64,000 bases of DNA from Ceratobasidium sp. AG-K (taxonomy: Eukaryota; Basidiomycota; Agaricomycetes; Cantharellales; Ceratobasidiaceae). Below the pieces are notes generated by a model that searched no databases, was not told where the DNA came from, and saw only the letters and a list, made by a program, of their open reading frames with translations. Below are positions 19,823 through 30,684 of this stretch, in pieces. The position numbers and the translations under genes were made by a program. How positions within the stretch are numbered: the stretch's first letter is position 1; every line of letters begins with the position of its first letter. Location of the stretch: contig JAWNGF010000017.1 of assembly GCA_037039685.1 (NCBI GenBank), forward strand, positions 434,001-498,000, read 5' to 3'.

Positions 19823-21404
19823 TTAGAGAGAAAATCCGGTAATGCCAGAGTAGTTGATTGCTCCGGCAGATCCTCCCGAAACCTTGAGGCCAGACCAATC
19901 CCAGGTACCTTCGGAGAGTTCATAAGTATTTGCCACTCATCGAACGATACCGAACTCGTGCTTACCGGTGCAGGACCCAGATCCACAGTTCACCTCGACT
20001 TCCTTGGCACCGCTGGCAACGGCAACTGTGTTGGTGCCAGTGAAGTTGACGCCCTGAAACAAAATTATAATGAGGTAGAAATACGTAGAATGTCATGTAC
20101 TTACGGAAAGCTTGACGCCGGTTCCAGGAGTCCCGAGAGTGCTGGGGTAGCTCTGGTCAATGATGACACCGTATTTCTTGCAGCCAGTCACGGTATTGCC
20201 GGTATAGGTGATTCCTGAAACGGTGGAGCTACCCCGTTAATTAGTATCGGTCAATTACATTAGGCTGCTGGTACTCACCCAGTAGCAGCCGACTTAGTCT
20301 TGATTCGCAGACCATTGTCGTTATTGGTGACTACATTATTGAGAATCTGCACATTGCTGACAGTCACATCCGAGTCGATGGAGCCAACAGAGATTCCGTG
20401 TCCGCCGGTGCAAGTGTTGCGCTGGAATATAATATTTGAGCCCTTGTTAATGGCAAGGCAGTCGTCCTGGTTGTGGACCGTAGAGTCCTCAATGGTCAAG
20501 TTTGAAACCGAAACTGCATGAAACAATGGTGAGCTGACTAGTGTTCGGCCGAAAGTCGAGGTGCATACCATCGAAACCATCAGTATTGTGACCCGCGGCG
20601 ACTCCGTTGCTTTTGCTTGTTATGGCATCACCAGCAGCTGGTTAACCAGTGAGAAATCAGCCTTTTCAAGCTAAAACTGCGAAATGCACTCACAGTTGTC
20701 AACGGTAATTTTAGAGACAACGAGCGCCGCGCTGTTGCCGAAACTGAAGCACTGTTGCGGAGAGTTCTTCACAACGACGTTGGTGAATGTCCCGGACGAC
20801 TTGATCCTATACTTTGGTTAGGGGCCCTCCACGAAGATTCCATGTTGGCACATACTTCATCATTGGGTGCGGCTTGGTACTTCCGGAGCTCCCGAGGCCA
20901 TCCCAGTACTGCTCGCCCTGGCCATTGAAGGTATGTCCATTGCCGTTGACTTGAAGAGCATAGGGTCAGCGAAATCTCCTGATTTACGAAACCATTTTCT
21001 AACTTACAGGTAATGCCAGTTCCGGTCAAAGTGAATAGCGGACCTGCCCATGCAGATACACCAAACTATATGCGCCGTCGGTATTCATAGACAATTACAA
21101 AAACATTGTTATGACTTACCGTAACATCTCCCAACAGGTTGACGGTCGCACCAGACGGTGCGTCAATCTCTAGAGCCTTTCCGGCGGGCACTGTGAACGA
21201 GTTAATGTTGATCTAATAACAGACGAGTTTAATCTCAGTAATGCGTTCAATGGCAACGCCAACGGCCACACATACCGTAGTACACTTGATCGCAGCTGCG
21301 ACATCGTCGAGTGAAGAGATAGTACCCGTGCAGCGCTGAACTGGGGATGCGAGAAGAGCGGGAGCCAAAGAGAGAAGGGAGAGCGCAGTTGTAGTGGTGA
21401 ACAT
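19823..21404 (-). CDS. Secreted polygalacturonase, GH28
   Basis: Hydrolyses alpha-1,4-galacturonan (homogalacturonan pectin) outside the cell. An N-terminal signal peptide is visible (hydrophobic ALSLLSLAPALLASP after MFTTTT). The right-handed beta-helix domain carries all four GH28 active-site motifs: NTDG (in HNTDGFDVS), the catalytic pair in QDDCLAIN, GGHGISVGSI, and RIK (in LRIKTKSA). The C-terminal CKKYGVIIDQ block and the end at ITGFSL-stop fit endopolygalacturonases. The gene is split by about seven to eight short introns; the first exon ends near 21277 and the last begins near 19921. Length (about 370 residues) is normal for the family. Endo- rather than exo-mode is inferred from the motifs. 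Confidence 0.9.
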
Positions 21405-24400
21405 ATTGAGAGAATGATTGAGCGATTAGAGTGATTGAACGAGCTGAAACGAGTGAGGATGGCTGTAGTTACTGGGCTGCTTTATACCCCACCCCCTTTA
21501 CTTAGAATTCGTTGTCGGGTAGATTTCTCAACTCAGCGGCCCGCCGTCGCCCAGGCGTTTGCAAGCTCAGACTAGCAACGGCCCGCGAAATTAAAAAAGA
21601 TGCTCACAAGGTCTCCCTCCCTCTTGAGAGAACAGGCACGGGCACTCACATGTTCACAACCATCATGGGATGACGCCTAAATATAGGTTCATTGACAGCT
21701 TCGATGCGCTTGTTTACCAAATAACACACGGTAGTGCGACGGCAGCGAAGCATGATTACGTCTGAGTTACCAAGAGACGCGTTACAAATGCGCTCTTGTG
21801 CTTGTAAATGTCAAATATTCCGCAGTACGTTGTGGGCTGGAATTGAAGCGGGACGCTATTTTTGCCCCAATGTATTTTTTTATTAATCTTAGGTAGACTG
21901 GAGGCAACCACTGATTTGCTGGCACTTTTTCGGAAGAATCACTGATCTACTTTTAGACTTTGCCGCTTGATCCTGATAAGGCCAAGCTGGCAGCCTGCTG
22001 CGTCACTTGACTAGCCGGGTGATATTCTCTGTCTGGCATACGGAGAATGAAAGGAGGATTATTGCTACATCAGCGTGAAGCCCTCTACGCCGACGGATAG
22101 GTAAGCTTCAGTTGTCGTATTAGTGTCACGTGCGAGGGAGGACCACCCCGCATAGCTCGTTGAATTATGTTACATTTATTTTATTTGTTTGTACCCTCGC
22201 ATGACAAAGAGTTCCCCGGAGTACCCTTGTGTGCGGAGAACGAAGAGCGGGGGTATGGGGAAGCAGCGGCCTAGTTCCCTACCGTGCATCCGAGTCACTC
22301 CCACGAGGTTATGATGTAAAAATTCGCTCGGTGATACATGCGTGAGCCTAGCGGTGGTTTAGGCGACCACCCTATGAGCGCTTCAGCATCATTCCAACCG
22401 AAGGCCCAATGACGCAGTGGCCAACTACGTCAGTTTGGGGGATCTACCTTGGATATTCAGAAGGCGAGCGTGGTCAAGGGGGATACGGATAGGAGGACGG
22501 ACCGACAAACGTGTCAGAGGGTTACGTTTCAAAAATCCTGTTGGTATGATTTCCCCGATCTCGATCAGGGCGCTAATTGGTACTACTTCATGTGGGATGC
22601 TACCGTGGTAAAAGTCGCCCGCGCTCTCCGTATAGCAAGGGAATATAGCTCGTCAACCGGGATATCCTCCGGCCATTCACATGCTCAACGGGATGGTTGG
22701 ATGCGATCGGATAGTGAAGTCTCCCTGATGCCCGCCTTGGCGCCCTAAGAAATGGGATATCTTTAACGCTAACCTTACTTATTGAGGATAGCGAGAAACC
22801 CTTATGCTACGCAGTTTCCATCGTAATATATTCAAAGGCTATCGCTCGCCTAGGCCATCAGGGTATAAAGAGTCTCTCATCGATGTGACACAAAGGAATT
22901 AGGGACCGCTCCAGGACATCATAGATCCCGTTCAACTCGCTCTGGCCTCGAATACAAACTAAGGCTTTTATGTTGGAAAGAAGGCTTTCGACCTTTGAGA
23001 AGCTGTCCACAGTCACGTGGCATTTTCGCGTGTAAAGCCTCATGCGTGATCGCTGCCCTGAACCTCACGACCATCGCCTTTTTACGATTTTCGCCTCGGT
23101 TGAGACATGCACAAGACATAGAGTATGAAGATGAGCGCCTTCAGCTGCTTGTGTTTAACAAACACGTTACAGATTGTTGAGCCGAGTTGCGTATGATTAA
23201 TGACTATCGAGTTTGGGCTAGAGGGTTACCACATAATACCCCAGGGCGACTGGGCTCGATAGTCGTCAGCCCGAACGAGATCGTGATCTACTAGGAGTGA
23301 CGTAGACGAATAGTCCGGTAATAAGCTCGGCCAGGCTTCTTGATCATAATCGTACCTGGAAGCCTCGTGCTCACACAGCGATCTCGACCCATCATTATTG
23401 AGTTTGGACATCGTGGTCAATGAAAGCCGGGTCGTCGGCGGTACTCCGAATGAAGCTGGACCGGAGAAGATTTTGCTAAGTGATGCAGGTGACGTCTGGC
23501 ACGCTTTCAAGGGCCCTCAGTCTCAGCGACTAAAGACATCAATTAATTCAGCATATATGCGCATGTATTACATGGCCAACCGACTTAGGAGTGGAGATCC
23601 TTTGTTCGCCGCTTGCTCGTATACACAACACGAGTCTCAATGACAGCCACCGTCAGATAAAATTTGCAGTGTTGAGGCATTTTTGTGACTTATGGCAATT
23701 CACTTATCATTTTGATGCATTGCGGTCTTCGAAGCCATCGGCAAAGAGCACGGCACATACCGACAAGAGGCTTTCGCACAGCGAGGCACAGCTTCTAACG
23801 GTAATCTTTCAATCACTTCCATTCTCGCACTACGCTGCTCTGCGCCGACTCAAGTCTGTGAAATGTCTCGAGCGCTTCGGGTCATGTAGGACTTGTCATG
23901 AGTTCAAAATTTTTTTCTGTCTGGACTTCTTCTCGGCGCGCAACGCATGGAGCGAGATGCACGTTCGAACCATGTATCATCCCCTCTGACCAGTCCATGA
24001 CGATACATCAAACAATTATCTTGATACTCGCCCTCAAACGGCCAGCCCAGCGCCCTATACTCCGTAAAATCCAGCCGGCTAGTCTGTGGGGGATCGCAGT
24101 TTATGGGAGGTTGTTAGAGTTTGAGGCGACAGTCGTGACGGCGGCATTGATTATCGCTCACACACGTGTGGTCGTACGAGCAACACCGAGGTCTAGTTCA
24201 GATACGTGGAAGCTCGAAGAAAAGGCCTAGAAAATCAATTGACCCATCCCCTCGACTGAAACCAAGTGCCCCGAGGATCCAGCGAGGCTACGGACCGAGC
24301 TTCCAATCAATCCTTGCACCCCCAGAATCAGTGGGATGCCTCCAGAGATTGCGGCGAGGTGGGTTTTAGGAGCAGCTGCACCAATCCATCGGATTTTTGC

Positions 24401-24689
24401 ACAGCCACCATCGCCTCGTTGTTGCCTTGCTGCCCTGCGGCCGCGTTGACCAAGTGCTCCCATGATGTAACTATACGAACAGAATGCATAAAGACCAAGT
24501 GATCGCAGGGATGTACATCAACATACTTCGTTCCAGGACGCAGACTTGAGCTCGGTACTCGTCGTCTCCTAACTCTCGATTGACATCGCATCCAACTCTA
24601 TTTACTCTACAAGGTAAATAATGTCCGCTCACACTGTATTCTAGGGGCTGAAATGACATTTATACTAATTCACAGTATCGATAGATAGA
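21405..24689. other. Large intergenic stretch without supported genes
   Basis: About 3.3 kb. The left part is the polygalacturonase promoter (TATA-like element near 21480). Several short frames exist (for example 22417-22748 plus and 23226-23510 minus), but none shows a domain or a convincing exon structure. No tRNA or repeat recognised. Confidence 0.4.
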
Positions 24690-27282
24690 ATGTCCAACGT
24701 CACCGGAACATCGAGCAAGTCCACAAAGCAAAGCCAGGCTGGTTCCCGGTTTGCTTTCCTGTCGGACTACAACCCCAAAATGCTCCTCCAAAAGGAATTC
24801 TACACCTCTGGGCTCAAGGGAGGCGCACTCACCTTTTTCGGTGTCCTCTCCATCCTCGCACTCTACATGATGATCGCATTCGTCTCGATCATGAACGCGA
24901 TCCACTTTATCCGCACCCGCGCTACGCCCAAGGGCGACACCCCCACCCCTCCAGGCGATTTCGAGCCCGAATCCAAGCCCGCCCAGGAAGTCGGCCTCAA
25001 CATGGACGACGTGCAAGAGATTCCGGGCGAGGTCGAGTTCGCGGCCATGAAAGAGGGTAAGCCACACGTCGATGCGTAGCCACGAGGTGCTGACGTAATT
25101 GCAGTCATGCCCGCCGACGACCAGATTCCCGACATTGACGAGCCCCAGGACGAGCGTGAACATGCCGTCTTGTCCGACGATGACAGCACTCTCGTTGGAC
25201 AGGACGACCTCGTGGGCGTCAAGGGTAGCCCTGTCGTCGTTCCTTCGGTTGCGCCCATCAAGGAGGGCTTTGGGCGCCCGATTTCTCCTCCCCTTACTCC
25301 GCCAACTCACGCCGCGGCACCCGAGTTTCCTTCGGTTGAGGTAGTGGAAGTTTTGCAGGTTAGCCCAAGAGTCGAGGAGCCCGCTGTGGAAATAGTCCCC
25401 GACAAGGCCCCCGTCGAGCTAGAGCCCGCCAAGGCCGATGTGACGACCAACTCGGTCGAGGCGGCCTTCAAGGCCGTCGAAGAGCATGCCAAGATCGTCC
25501 AGGACGCTACGAGCCCGACCGACTCGGACGCGGTGTCTCCCAGGCCCGCCGACTCGCCCATCTCCGAGTTTGTGTTCGTGCCCTCCGAGGCGCCCGCTAA
25601 GCCCGTCGAGGAGGTCGTTGTTCCGCCCATCGAGGCCGCCATTGTCCCACCCGTCGAGGTCTCTACCAATGAGACCAAGGAGGTCGTCGAGCCTGGTAAG
25701 TCGATTCAGTATGGATTCTGGGTGGAGCTGACTGGCCCTCCCAGTTGTCGTCGAGCCTACTCCAGCGCCTGTTCCCGTTCCAGAAGTCGCCGCGCCCGAA
25801 GTTGCGCCTAACAAGCTCGAGTCCGAGCCCGAGGCGCCCACGAGCCTAATGAGCGAGCCCGAACCACAGGTTCCTTCTGCCTTGGTGGAAGAGCCCGAGT
25901 CGGTCGAGGAACCCAAGCCCATTGAAGCGCCCAAGTTGGTGGAAGAGCCCAAGGCTGTCGAGGAGCCCAAGGTTGTTGAAGAACCAAAGGCGATCGAGGA
26001 ACCCAAGGTTGTCGAGGCACCCAAGGCCGCCGAGCCCAAGCCGGTCGAGGCGACCCCCATCCCAACCCCCGTTCGCAAGTCGAGCCAGGACAGTCACCGG
26101 TCGAGCCAGGACAGCCTCACGCCCATGTCGGCTCCCAAGTCCCTCGGTCGTCCTCGCGTCATGCGCCGTGCTACGGGCGGCGCTTCTGCCGTCTCGGGCG
26201 TCACGTCGACCATCGCGGGTGTCACTCCAGCAGCCGTGTCCGTTTCCGCCCCCGTGGTTGACAAGCCGACCTCGCGCGAGACTGCCATGCGCCGGGCCGA
26301 TGATGCGCTCAACAAGCTCGCGAGCTCGCTCTTGAGGTCCAACACCTCTGACCGCCTCCCTCCTCGCTCCGAGTCGCCCAAGCCGTCGGCCATTCCCCGC
26401 GCTATCCCGTCTCGCTCGTCCTCGCCCGTGACCGTCCCGCGTTCCGAGTCTCCCTCGAGTGACGCGGCTGGGTCTCGCCCCGCCTCTCCAGCGCCCGGCA
26501 TGTCCCGCCGCGGAAGTGTCGCCCTCGCCAACGGAGTGCGCCCAACCGTCTCGCGCTCGTCCACGCTCGCCAACGTGACCAACGCCCCAGAGCGCAAGTT
26601 CACCAACCCCCCACGCGGCGGCTCGGTCAGTCCCCCACCCCTCCCGACTCCACCCCAGCGCCGCGGCTCGCAAGACACGCCTCAACGTCAAGGCTCGCAG
26701 GGCAGCGTAAGGGGATCGCCACAGGTGCCGCAAGCAGCGGTGATGTCCCCTTCTGTTCTCTCGCGCAAGGCTACTATTGACGCAAACGGTTCTCCGGGCT
26801 CGCCCCCGGCTCCGACTCGCCCCCCCGCGGAAGAGTTTATGACCTCGCGGCGCAACGTGCCCTTTCCGTCTGCGCCCGATGGGGGAAACCAGCCCGTGGC
26901 CAGCGCGGTGAGGCCCAAACCCCGCCCGCGGACGTCGACGACCGGGACCAACACCTCGCTACTCGCCACTCTCGGCGCCAAGGTCGCTTTTCCTTCCAAC
27001 GCAAACGTACCGGCAAGGAGCGATTCGATCGCTAGTGCAGTGAGCAACCGAGACTCGATTCTTAGTTTCAGCGACATGAGTGATATGGACGCGTCTACCC
27101 CTCTAGACTTCCCGAGTCGTGAAGGCATTCGGATGGGCCTAGGCCGCTTCGACTCGTGCGGGTCCATGTCAAGCGATGGGATGTCTGGAGACGACGAGGA
27201 GAAGCGCAAGAGGCGCGCAAAGAGGCGGTCCAAGGCTCGGGCGCAGTCGCTCAAGAAGCAGAAGCGGTCTAAGCGTAATTAG
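24690..27282 (+). CDS. Single-TM protein with long low-complexity C-terminal region
   Basis: Exons 24690-25056, 25105-25695 and 25745-27282 sum to 832 codons (831 residues). Near the N-terminus a conserved-looking segment (FLSDYNPKMLLQKEFY) precedes one strong TM helix (about residues 45-73, FFGVLSILALYMMIAFVS). After it come an acidic region, a Pro/Val/Glu-rich tract with tandem VEEPK-type repeats (about 25870-26050), a Ser/Arg/Pro-rich region with many RSESP and SRSSSP motifs typical of phosphorylation targets, and a basic tail (KRKRRAKRRSKARAQ). The region is GC-rich, which opens long antisense frames that I discount. The name of the family is unknown to me; topology suggests a membrane anchor with a large disordered cytosolic tail (inference). 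Confidence 0.75.
25870..26050 (+). repeat. Tandem EEPK/VEEPK-type coding repeat
   Basis: Within the single-TM protein, a five- to six-residue unit (V/I-E-E-P-K plus a spacer) recurs about ten times in a row. The DNA repeats imperfectly, so length variation between strains is likely. Confidence 0.6.
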
Positions 27283-27693
27283 AAAAGCGGGTGCGGGCAC
27301 CAGTGTATTATGGGGTGGTTCGGCAAGGATTATCTAGATTGCATGTTTATTCTTCAATGTTTCTTTTGTCTCTGTTGAGTTTGTAGCTTTCTTGTACAAC
27401 CACCCCGTCTGGATATTAAACACGCACCCTGTACTGTTGTACTTTCGCAATCCATGGTTATTGGCTCAAGATGTCGTGTGATGTGCACTGTGGTGGCGAG
27501 GCTATCATTCGATCCTCAGGGCAGGACATGAGGTGGGGATATCTATTGACAGAATCTATACAACACGTTGTGACCTCAGTATAGACAGGAATGGGGTCGA
27601 ACTCGCAGAACTTACTTTACATGCATCCCGGGGCAGGCGCTCCACAGATGTGCACGATCCTCGACACAGCCTATTCAAACTCCACACAATGGG
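27283..27693. other. Convergent 3' flanks
   Basis: 3' untranslated region of the single-TM gene followed by that of PET117 on the other strand. No further gene seen. Confidence 0.5.
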
Positions 27694-27966
27694 CTAGGTG
27701 CTGGGCGTGACGGTCTGCACACGCTCGTAGACCTCTCGTTTCCGCATGGACTCGCGAAACTCTTCTTCTCGTTGCTTTTTCTTTGCTGCTTGTCGTGCTT
27801 CATCTCGGACGACGCCTTGGTACATTGCCTACTGATAGTTAGATGCGAGTAGCTGGGCTGTTAAACTCACCGCTTCCTCCTTTTTCTGTTGGACATGCAC
27901 TCCCCATACAGCAGCCCCGGCAAATACAATCGAAGCAATCAGAGTAGCCTTGGCCGCACGAGACAT
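27694..27966 (-). CDS. PET117: PET117-like cytochrome c oxidase assembly protein
   Basis: Small mitochondrial inner-membrane protein needed to assemble complex IV. Two exons (27871-27966 and 27694-27828) separated by a 42-nt intron give 76 residues, the size expected of Pet117. Seen: MSRAAK start, one N-terminal TM helix (TLIASIVFAGAAVWGVH), then QQ and a charged helical tail including MYQGVVRDEARQ and repeated Lys/Arg/Glu. The pattern MSRA...K, the TM segment, GVH and the (H/Y)QG-(P/V)-(I/V)-(K/R)-D motif match the family. It diverges from ATP4 across 142 bp. Confidence 0.85.
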
Positions 27967-28108
27967 CCTAATGAATTAGTGTCGAGTCCAATTGCAAGCC
28001 GGAATAGTCCGTCACCTCGTTTTGCTTCCGGAAGACTCCGGAGCTCCCGGTCGTTCCGGATTGGTGTAATTTGCAACTTGGACTCGACCACACCACCCAC
28101 ACCCTACG
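27967..28108. promoter_or_regulatory. Divergent promoter of PET117 and ATP4
   Basis: Only 142 bp separate the start codons of two nuclear genes for mitochondrial oxidative phosphorylation, so the promoter is probably shared and the pair co-regulated. No specific motif assigned. Confidence 0.5.
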
Positions 28109-29114
28109 ATGGCGTCTCGCATTGCTGTTCAGTCGCTCCGAGGCTCTTGTGAGTGGCCACAAGGGCAACTCGGGGATATTTTTTGATTGGATTTTCTGGC
28201 AATTCTAGCGTCCCTCCTCCGCAGACAGACCGCGGCGATCCCACGCCTTGCTGCGATCCCCAGGTGAGTTTTTCGAAAAGCAAAGCATACAGGCTTGTGC
28301 AGGCTAACTCGATTCATCCGAATGCCTGCAGCCGCCAATACTCGGATGGTCAGTACTCTCCGATTTCATTCCCCTAATCGGACCCTAAGCATCCTACAGC
28401 ATCCCGACCTCCTCCCGAGCAACGCGCAACCCAAATAATTGAGTCTGTCCCCGGCAACTCGCTCGTCGGCAAGACTGGCGCCGTCGTCCTCGGAACCGCT
28501 GTCACCGCCGCTGCCATTTCCCAAGAACTCTATGTCGTCAACGAAGAGACGATCGTCCTCATCGGAACGGCCATTATGTTCACGTTTATCGCCAAGGTCA
28601 TCAAGGAGCCGTACAAAGAGTGGGCCGAGGGCCACATCAACGTACGTCCATAGCATATATAATAATTTATACTAACCCCTACCAGCGCATCCGCGGCATC
28701 CTCAACGCTACGCGCAAAGAGCACACCCAAGCCGTCACGGCCCGCATCGACGCCGTCGGACAGATGAAGGACGTTGTCGACGTGACCAAGGGCCTGTTTG
28801 CGCTTTCCAAGGAGACGGCCAAGCTCGAGCACGAGGCGTTTACCCAGCGCCAAAAGGTCGCACTCGCCTCGGAGGTCAAGTCTGTGCTTGATTCGTGGGT
28901 GCGCTATGAGCAACAGGAAAAGGAGAGCGAGCAGGCCGAGTTGGCGAAGGCTGTGATTGAGCGCGTTACCAAGAGCTTGACCGAGGCCAAGAACCAGCAG
29001 GAGATTTTGAACAGTGCGATTGCTGAGGTTGAGCGTGAGTCTGGGTTGAGCTTTGACGTTGTGCTGTATTGATTGATTTTCTTTGTAGAACTCGTCAAGT
29101 CCAAGGCCATCTAA
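28109..29114 (+). CDS. ATP4: Mitochondrial F1Fo ATP synthase subunit 4 (subunit b)
   Basis: Peripheral-stalk subunit b. The first exon (28109-28148) encodes MASRIAVQSLRG, and the presequence continues across short introns with many Arg (SLLRRQTAAIPRLAAI, then RQYS, a typical MPP cleavage context). The mature part starts PEQRAQIIESVPGNSLVGKTG, followed by two TM segments (VVLGTAVTAAAIS and VLIGTAIMFTFIAKVI) and a long charged helix (from WAEGHIN, RIRGILNATRKEH to EQAELAKAVIERV). The last intron is about 29040-29088 and the protein ends QLVKSKAI-stop. At least five introns, several within the presequence region. Length about 240 residues, normal for the family. Confidence 0.9.
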
Positions 29115-29482
29115 AGTAATATGCTCGTAAAATAGATGGCTTGTGGCGCGTAAAAGCCTGTCACCTTAATGTGCATGCAAATCAACACTTTGTCTCGGGC
29201 TTGTCGCCAGTACTGTGGAGCAGCCCGTGCTAATTGTATGCTCGTAAAGATTAAATTTGTCGGATCGTCATTGGATAAAATATCGGTCACGTGGCTTCAA
29301 GGGCTTTCGGCGCGTCGGTTGGGTTAGAGTGATATGCTTGGAGTGGACAGCTGGAAGGATATATGACGGGGATGAGTTTATTATATGGTACGTTGGTATA
29401 TTCTGAAAGCATAACGCGCGAATAGATAGCTGGAAGATCCGTGCAACGACGTGAAAACGGTAAACAACAGAACCAAGTTGAA
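29115..29482. other. Convergent 3' flanks of ATP4 and RNH203
   Basis: No gene seen; a GTCACGTGG E-box-like word occurs near 29287. Confidence 0.5.
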
Positions 29483-29919
29483 CTAGTCCTCATCCGGAGC
29501 ATGCACCTTGAAGTCATTAGTCCAACGCCCAGCTTTTCATTCCATAAACTCACCAACGCAGCCATCCTCGTCCACTCATCCAACGCCCGCGCATACTCAT
29601 CCGCCTTGAGATCAACTGGCACATCCGCCCTCCACAATCCAACCGTCTCAAACGTCCCAACCGCACCAATCCTCAACTTTCCATCATCCCCTTTAACACT
29701 CCTCCTCGTCTCGTTGACATTTTTCGCAGGCTGTTGTTCAGTCGAGAGGATCGCGCCTGCGTACCCGCTTGGAAGGGCGAGGTCCACGCCGTACAGAGAA
29801 CGGCCCCTAAAAGCAGCTGTTTTGTGCCCTTTTTCGTCGGTTTGGGGGGTAAAGTAGGTTTCTACTGGGGCGGGGCCGTCGTACTCTATATGCAGTGGGA
29901 GGAGTTGCGGGGCGGTCAT
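29483..29919 (-). CDS. RNH203: Ribonuclease H2 non-catalytic subunit C
   Basis: Accessory subunit of RNase H2, which removes ribonucleotides from DNA. Exon 1 (29554-29919) and exon 2 (29483-29506), joined across a 47-nt intron, give 129 residues. Seen: LLPLHIEYDGPAPVETYF at the N-terminus (the family pattern LP-x-I-x-x-x-GPA-x-V-x-x-YF), AAFRGRSLYGVDLALPSGY (FRGR-x-L-x-G-x-x-x-x-LP-x-GY) and a C-terminal EYARALDEWTRMAALVH. I start at the ATG at 29919; an in-frame ATG nine codons upstream is possible. The last exon encodes only seven residues, so it is easily missed. Confidence 0.85.
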
Positions 29920-30684
29920 GGTGTGCGTTGCGAGGAGAAGTGTCACGTGGCTTGGAGGTGGCAGTAAGCGCCGTGGCTCGAAGTCTTTGACTGGACTCCC
30001 GAGTGGAGATCATAATAGCAGCATGCGCTATTACTTCAAAAGGAATTCAAGGGTCTTTATTAGTCAAGCGATACATGCCAAGCTACAGTCTTCAAACTCT
30101 GTAATATATGTTAGCCTATTTATTCCCAATTCGACCGCGTGGGGAGACCCCGGGAGAGACGGTTGGGTTCATAAAACAAAAACCAGGCTTACTACGCGAG
30201 CTAAACCAGCCATTAATTTGAATCCTGCAGTTCTAGAACAAGGGAGTCACTCGTTCAGGTACAAACCTACGCGTTGAGCGCGCATATATGTGTATTTGTC
30301 ATGGAATCAATGGGTAACATGCCGCACATGGAAGACGGATATTCCCGACATTAGCACGTAGACGTAAAGTGCCCGATTTCAGGAGTATGCACACTCCTCC
30401 ATTTTTTTTGCGAGTGCGTATCGTATAACCACAGGAGAAATACACCTGGCGAATGTCATCACGGGTCATGCTCATGCAGAACGCAGGTGTACGCGCGGCA
30501 TCGCTGCATCCGAACCGTATAAGCGTAGCATGAAGAATCACAAGATCTCCATTGTTATCAAAGACAAATTCGAAGTATAGTTGTAGTAGGAACACTTGGA
30601 AAGGCTGTGCGAGAAGATGGGGTCGACTACATATAGTTGGGGCAGCCACCCTGCTCGCTTATTGCTCTCCTCCTGAACTGGAAC
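29920..30684. other. Intergenic, no supported gene
   Basis: Promoters of RNH203 (left) and the multi-TM gene (right). A CACGTG word is present near 29944. No coding region recognised. Confidence 0.45.

Noticed and set aside
24660..26733. Long minus-strand frames of 216, 219 and 295 codons
   Set aside because: They lie antisense to the GC-rich single-TM gene and have low-complexity Gly/Arg/Ser/Leu translations typical of shadow frames; the plus-strand exons have consistent splice sites.
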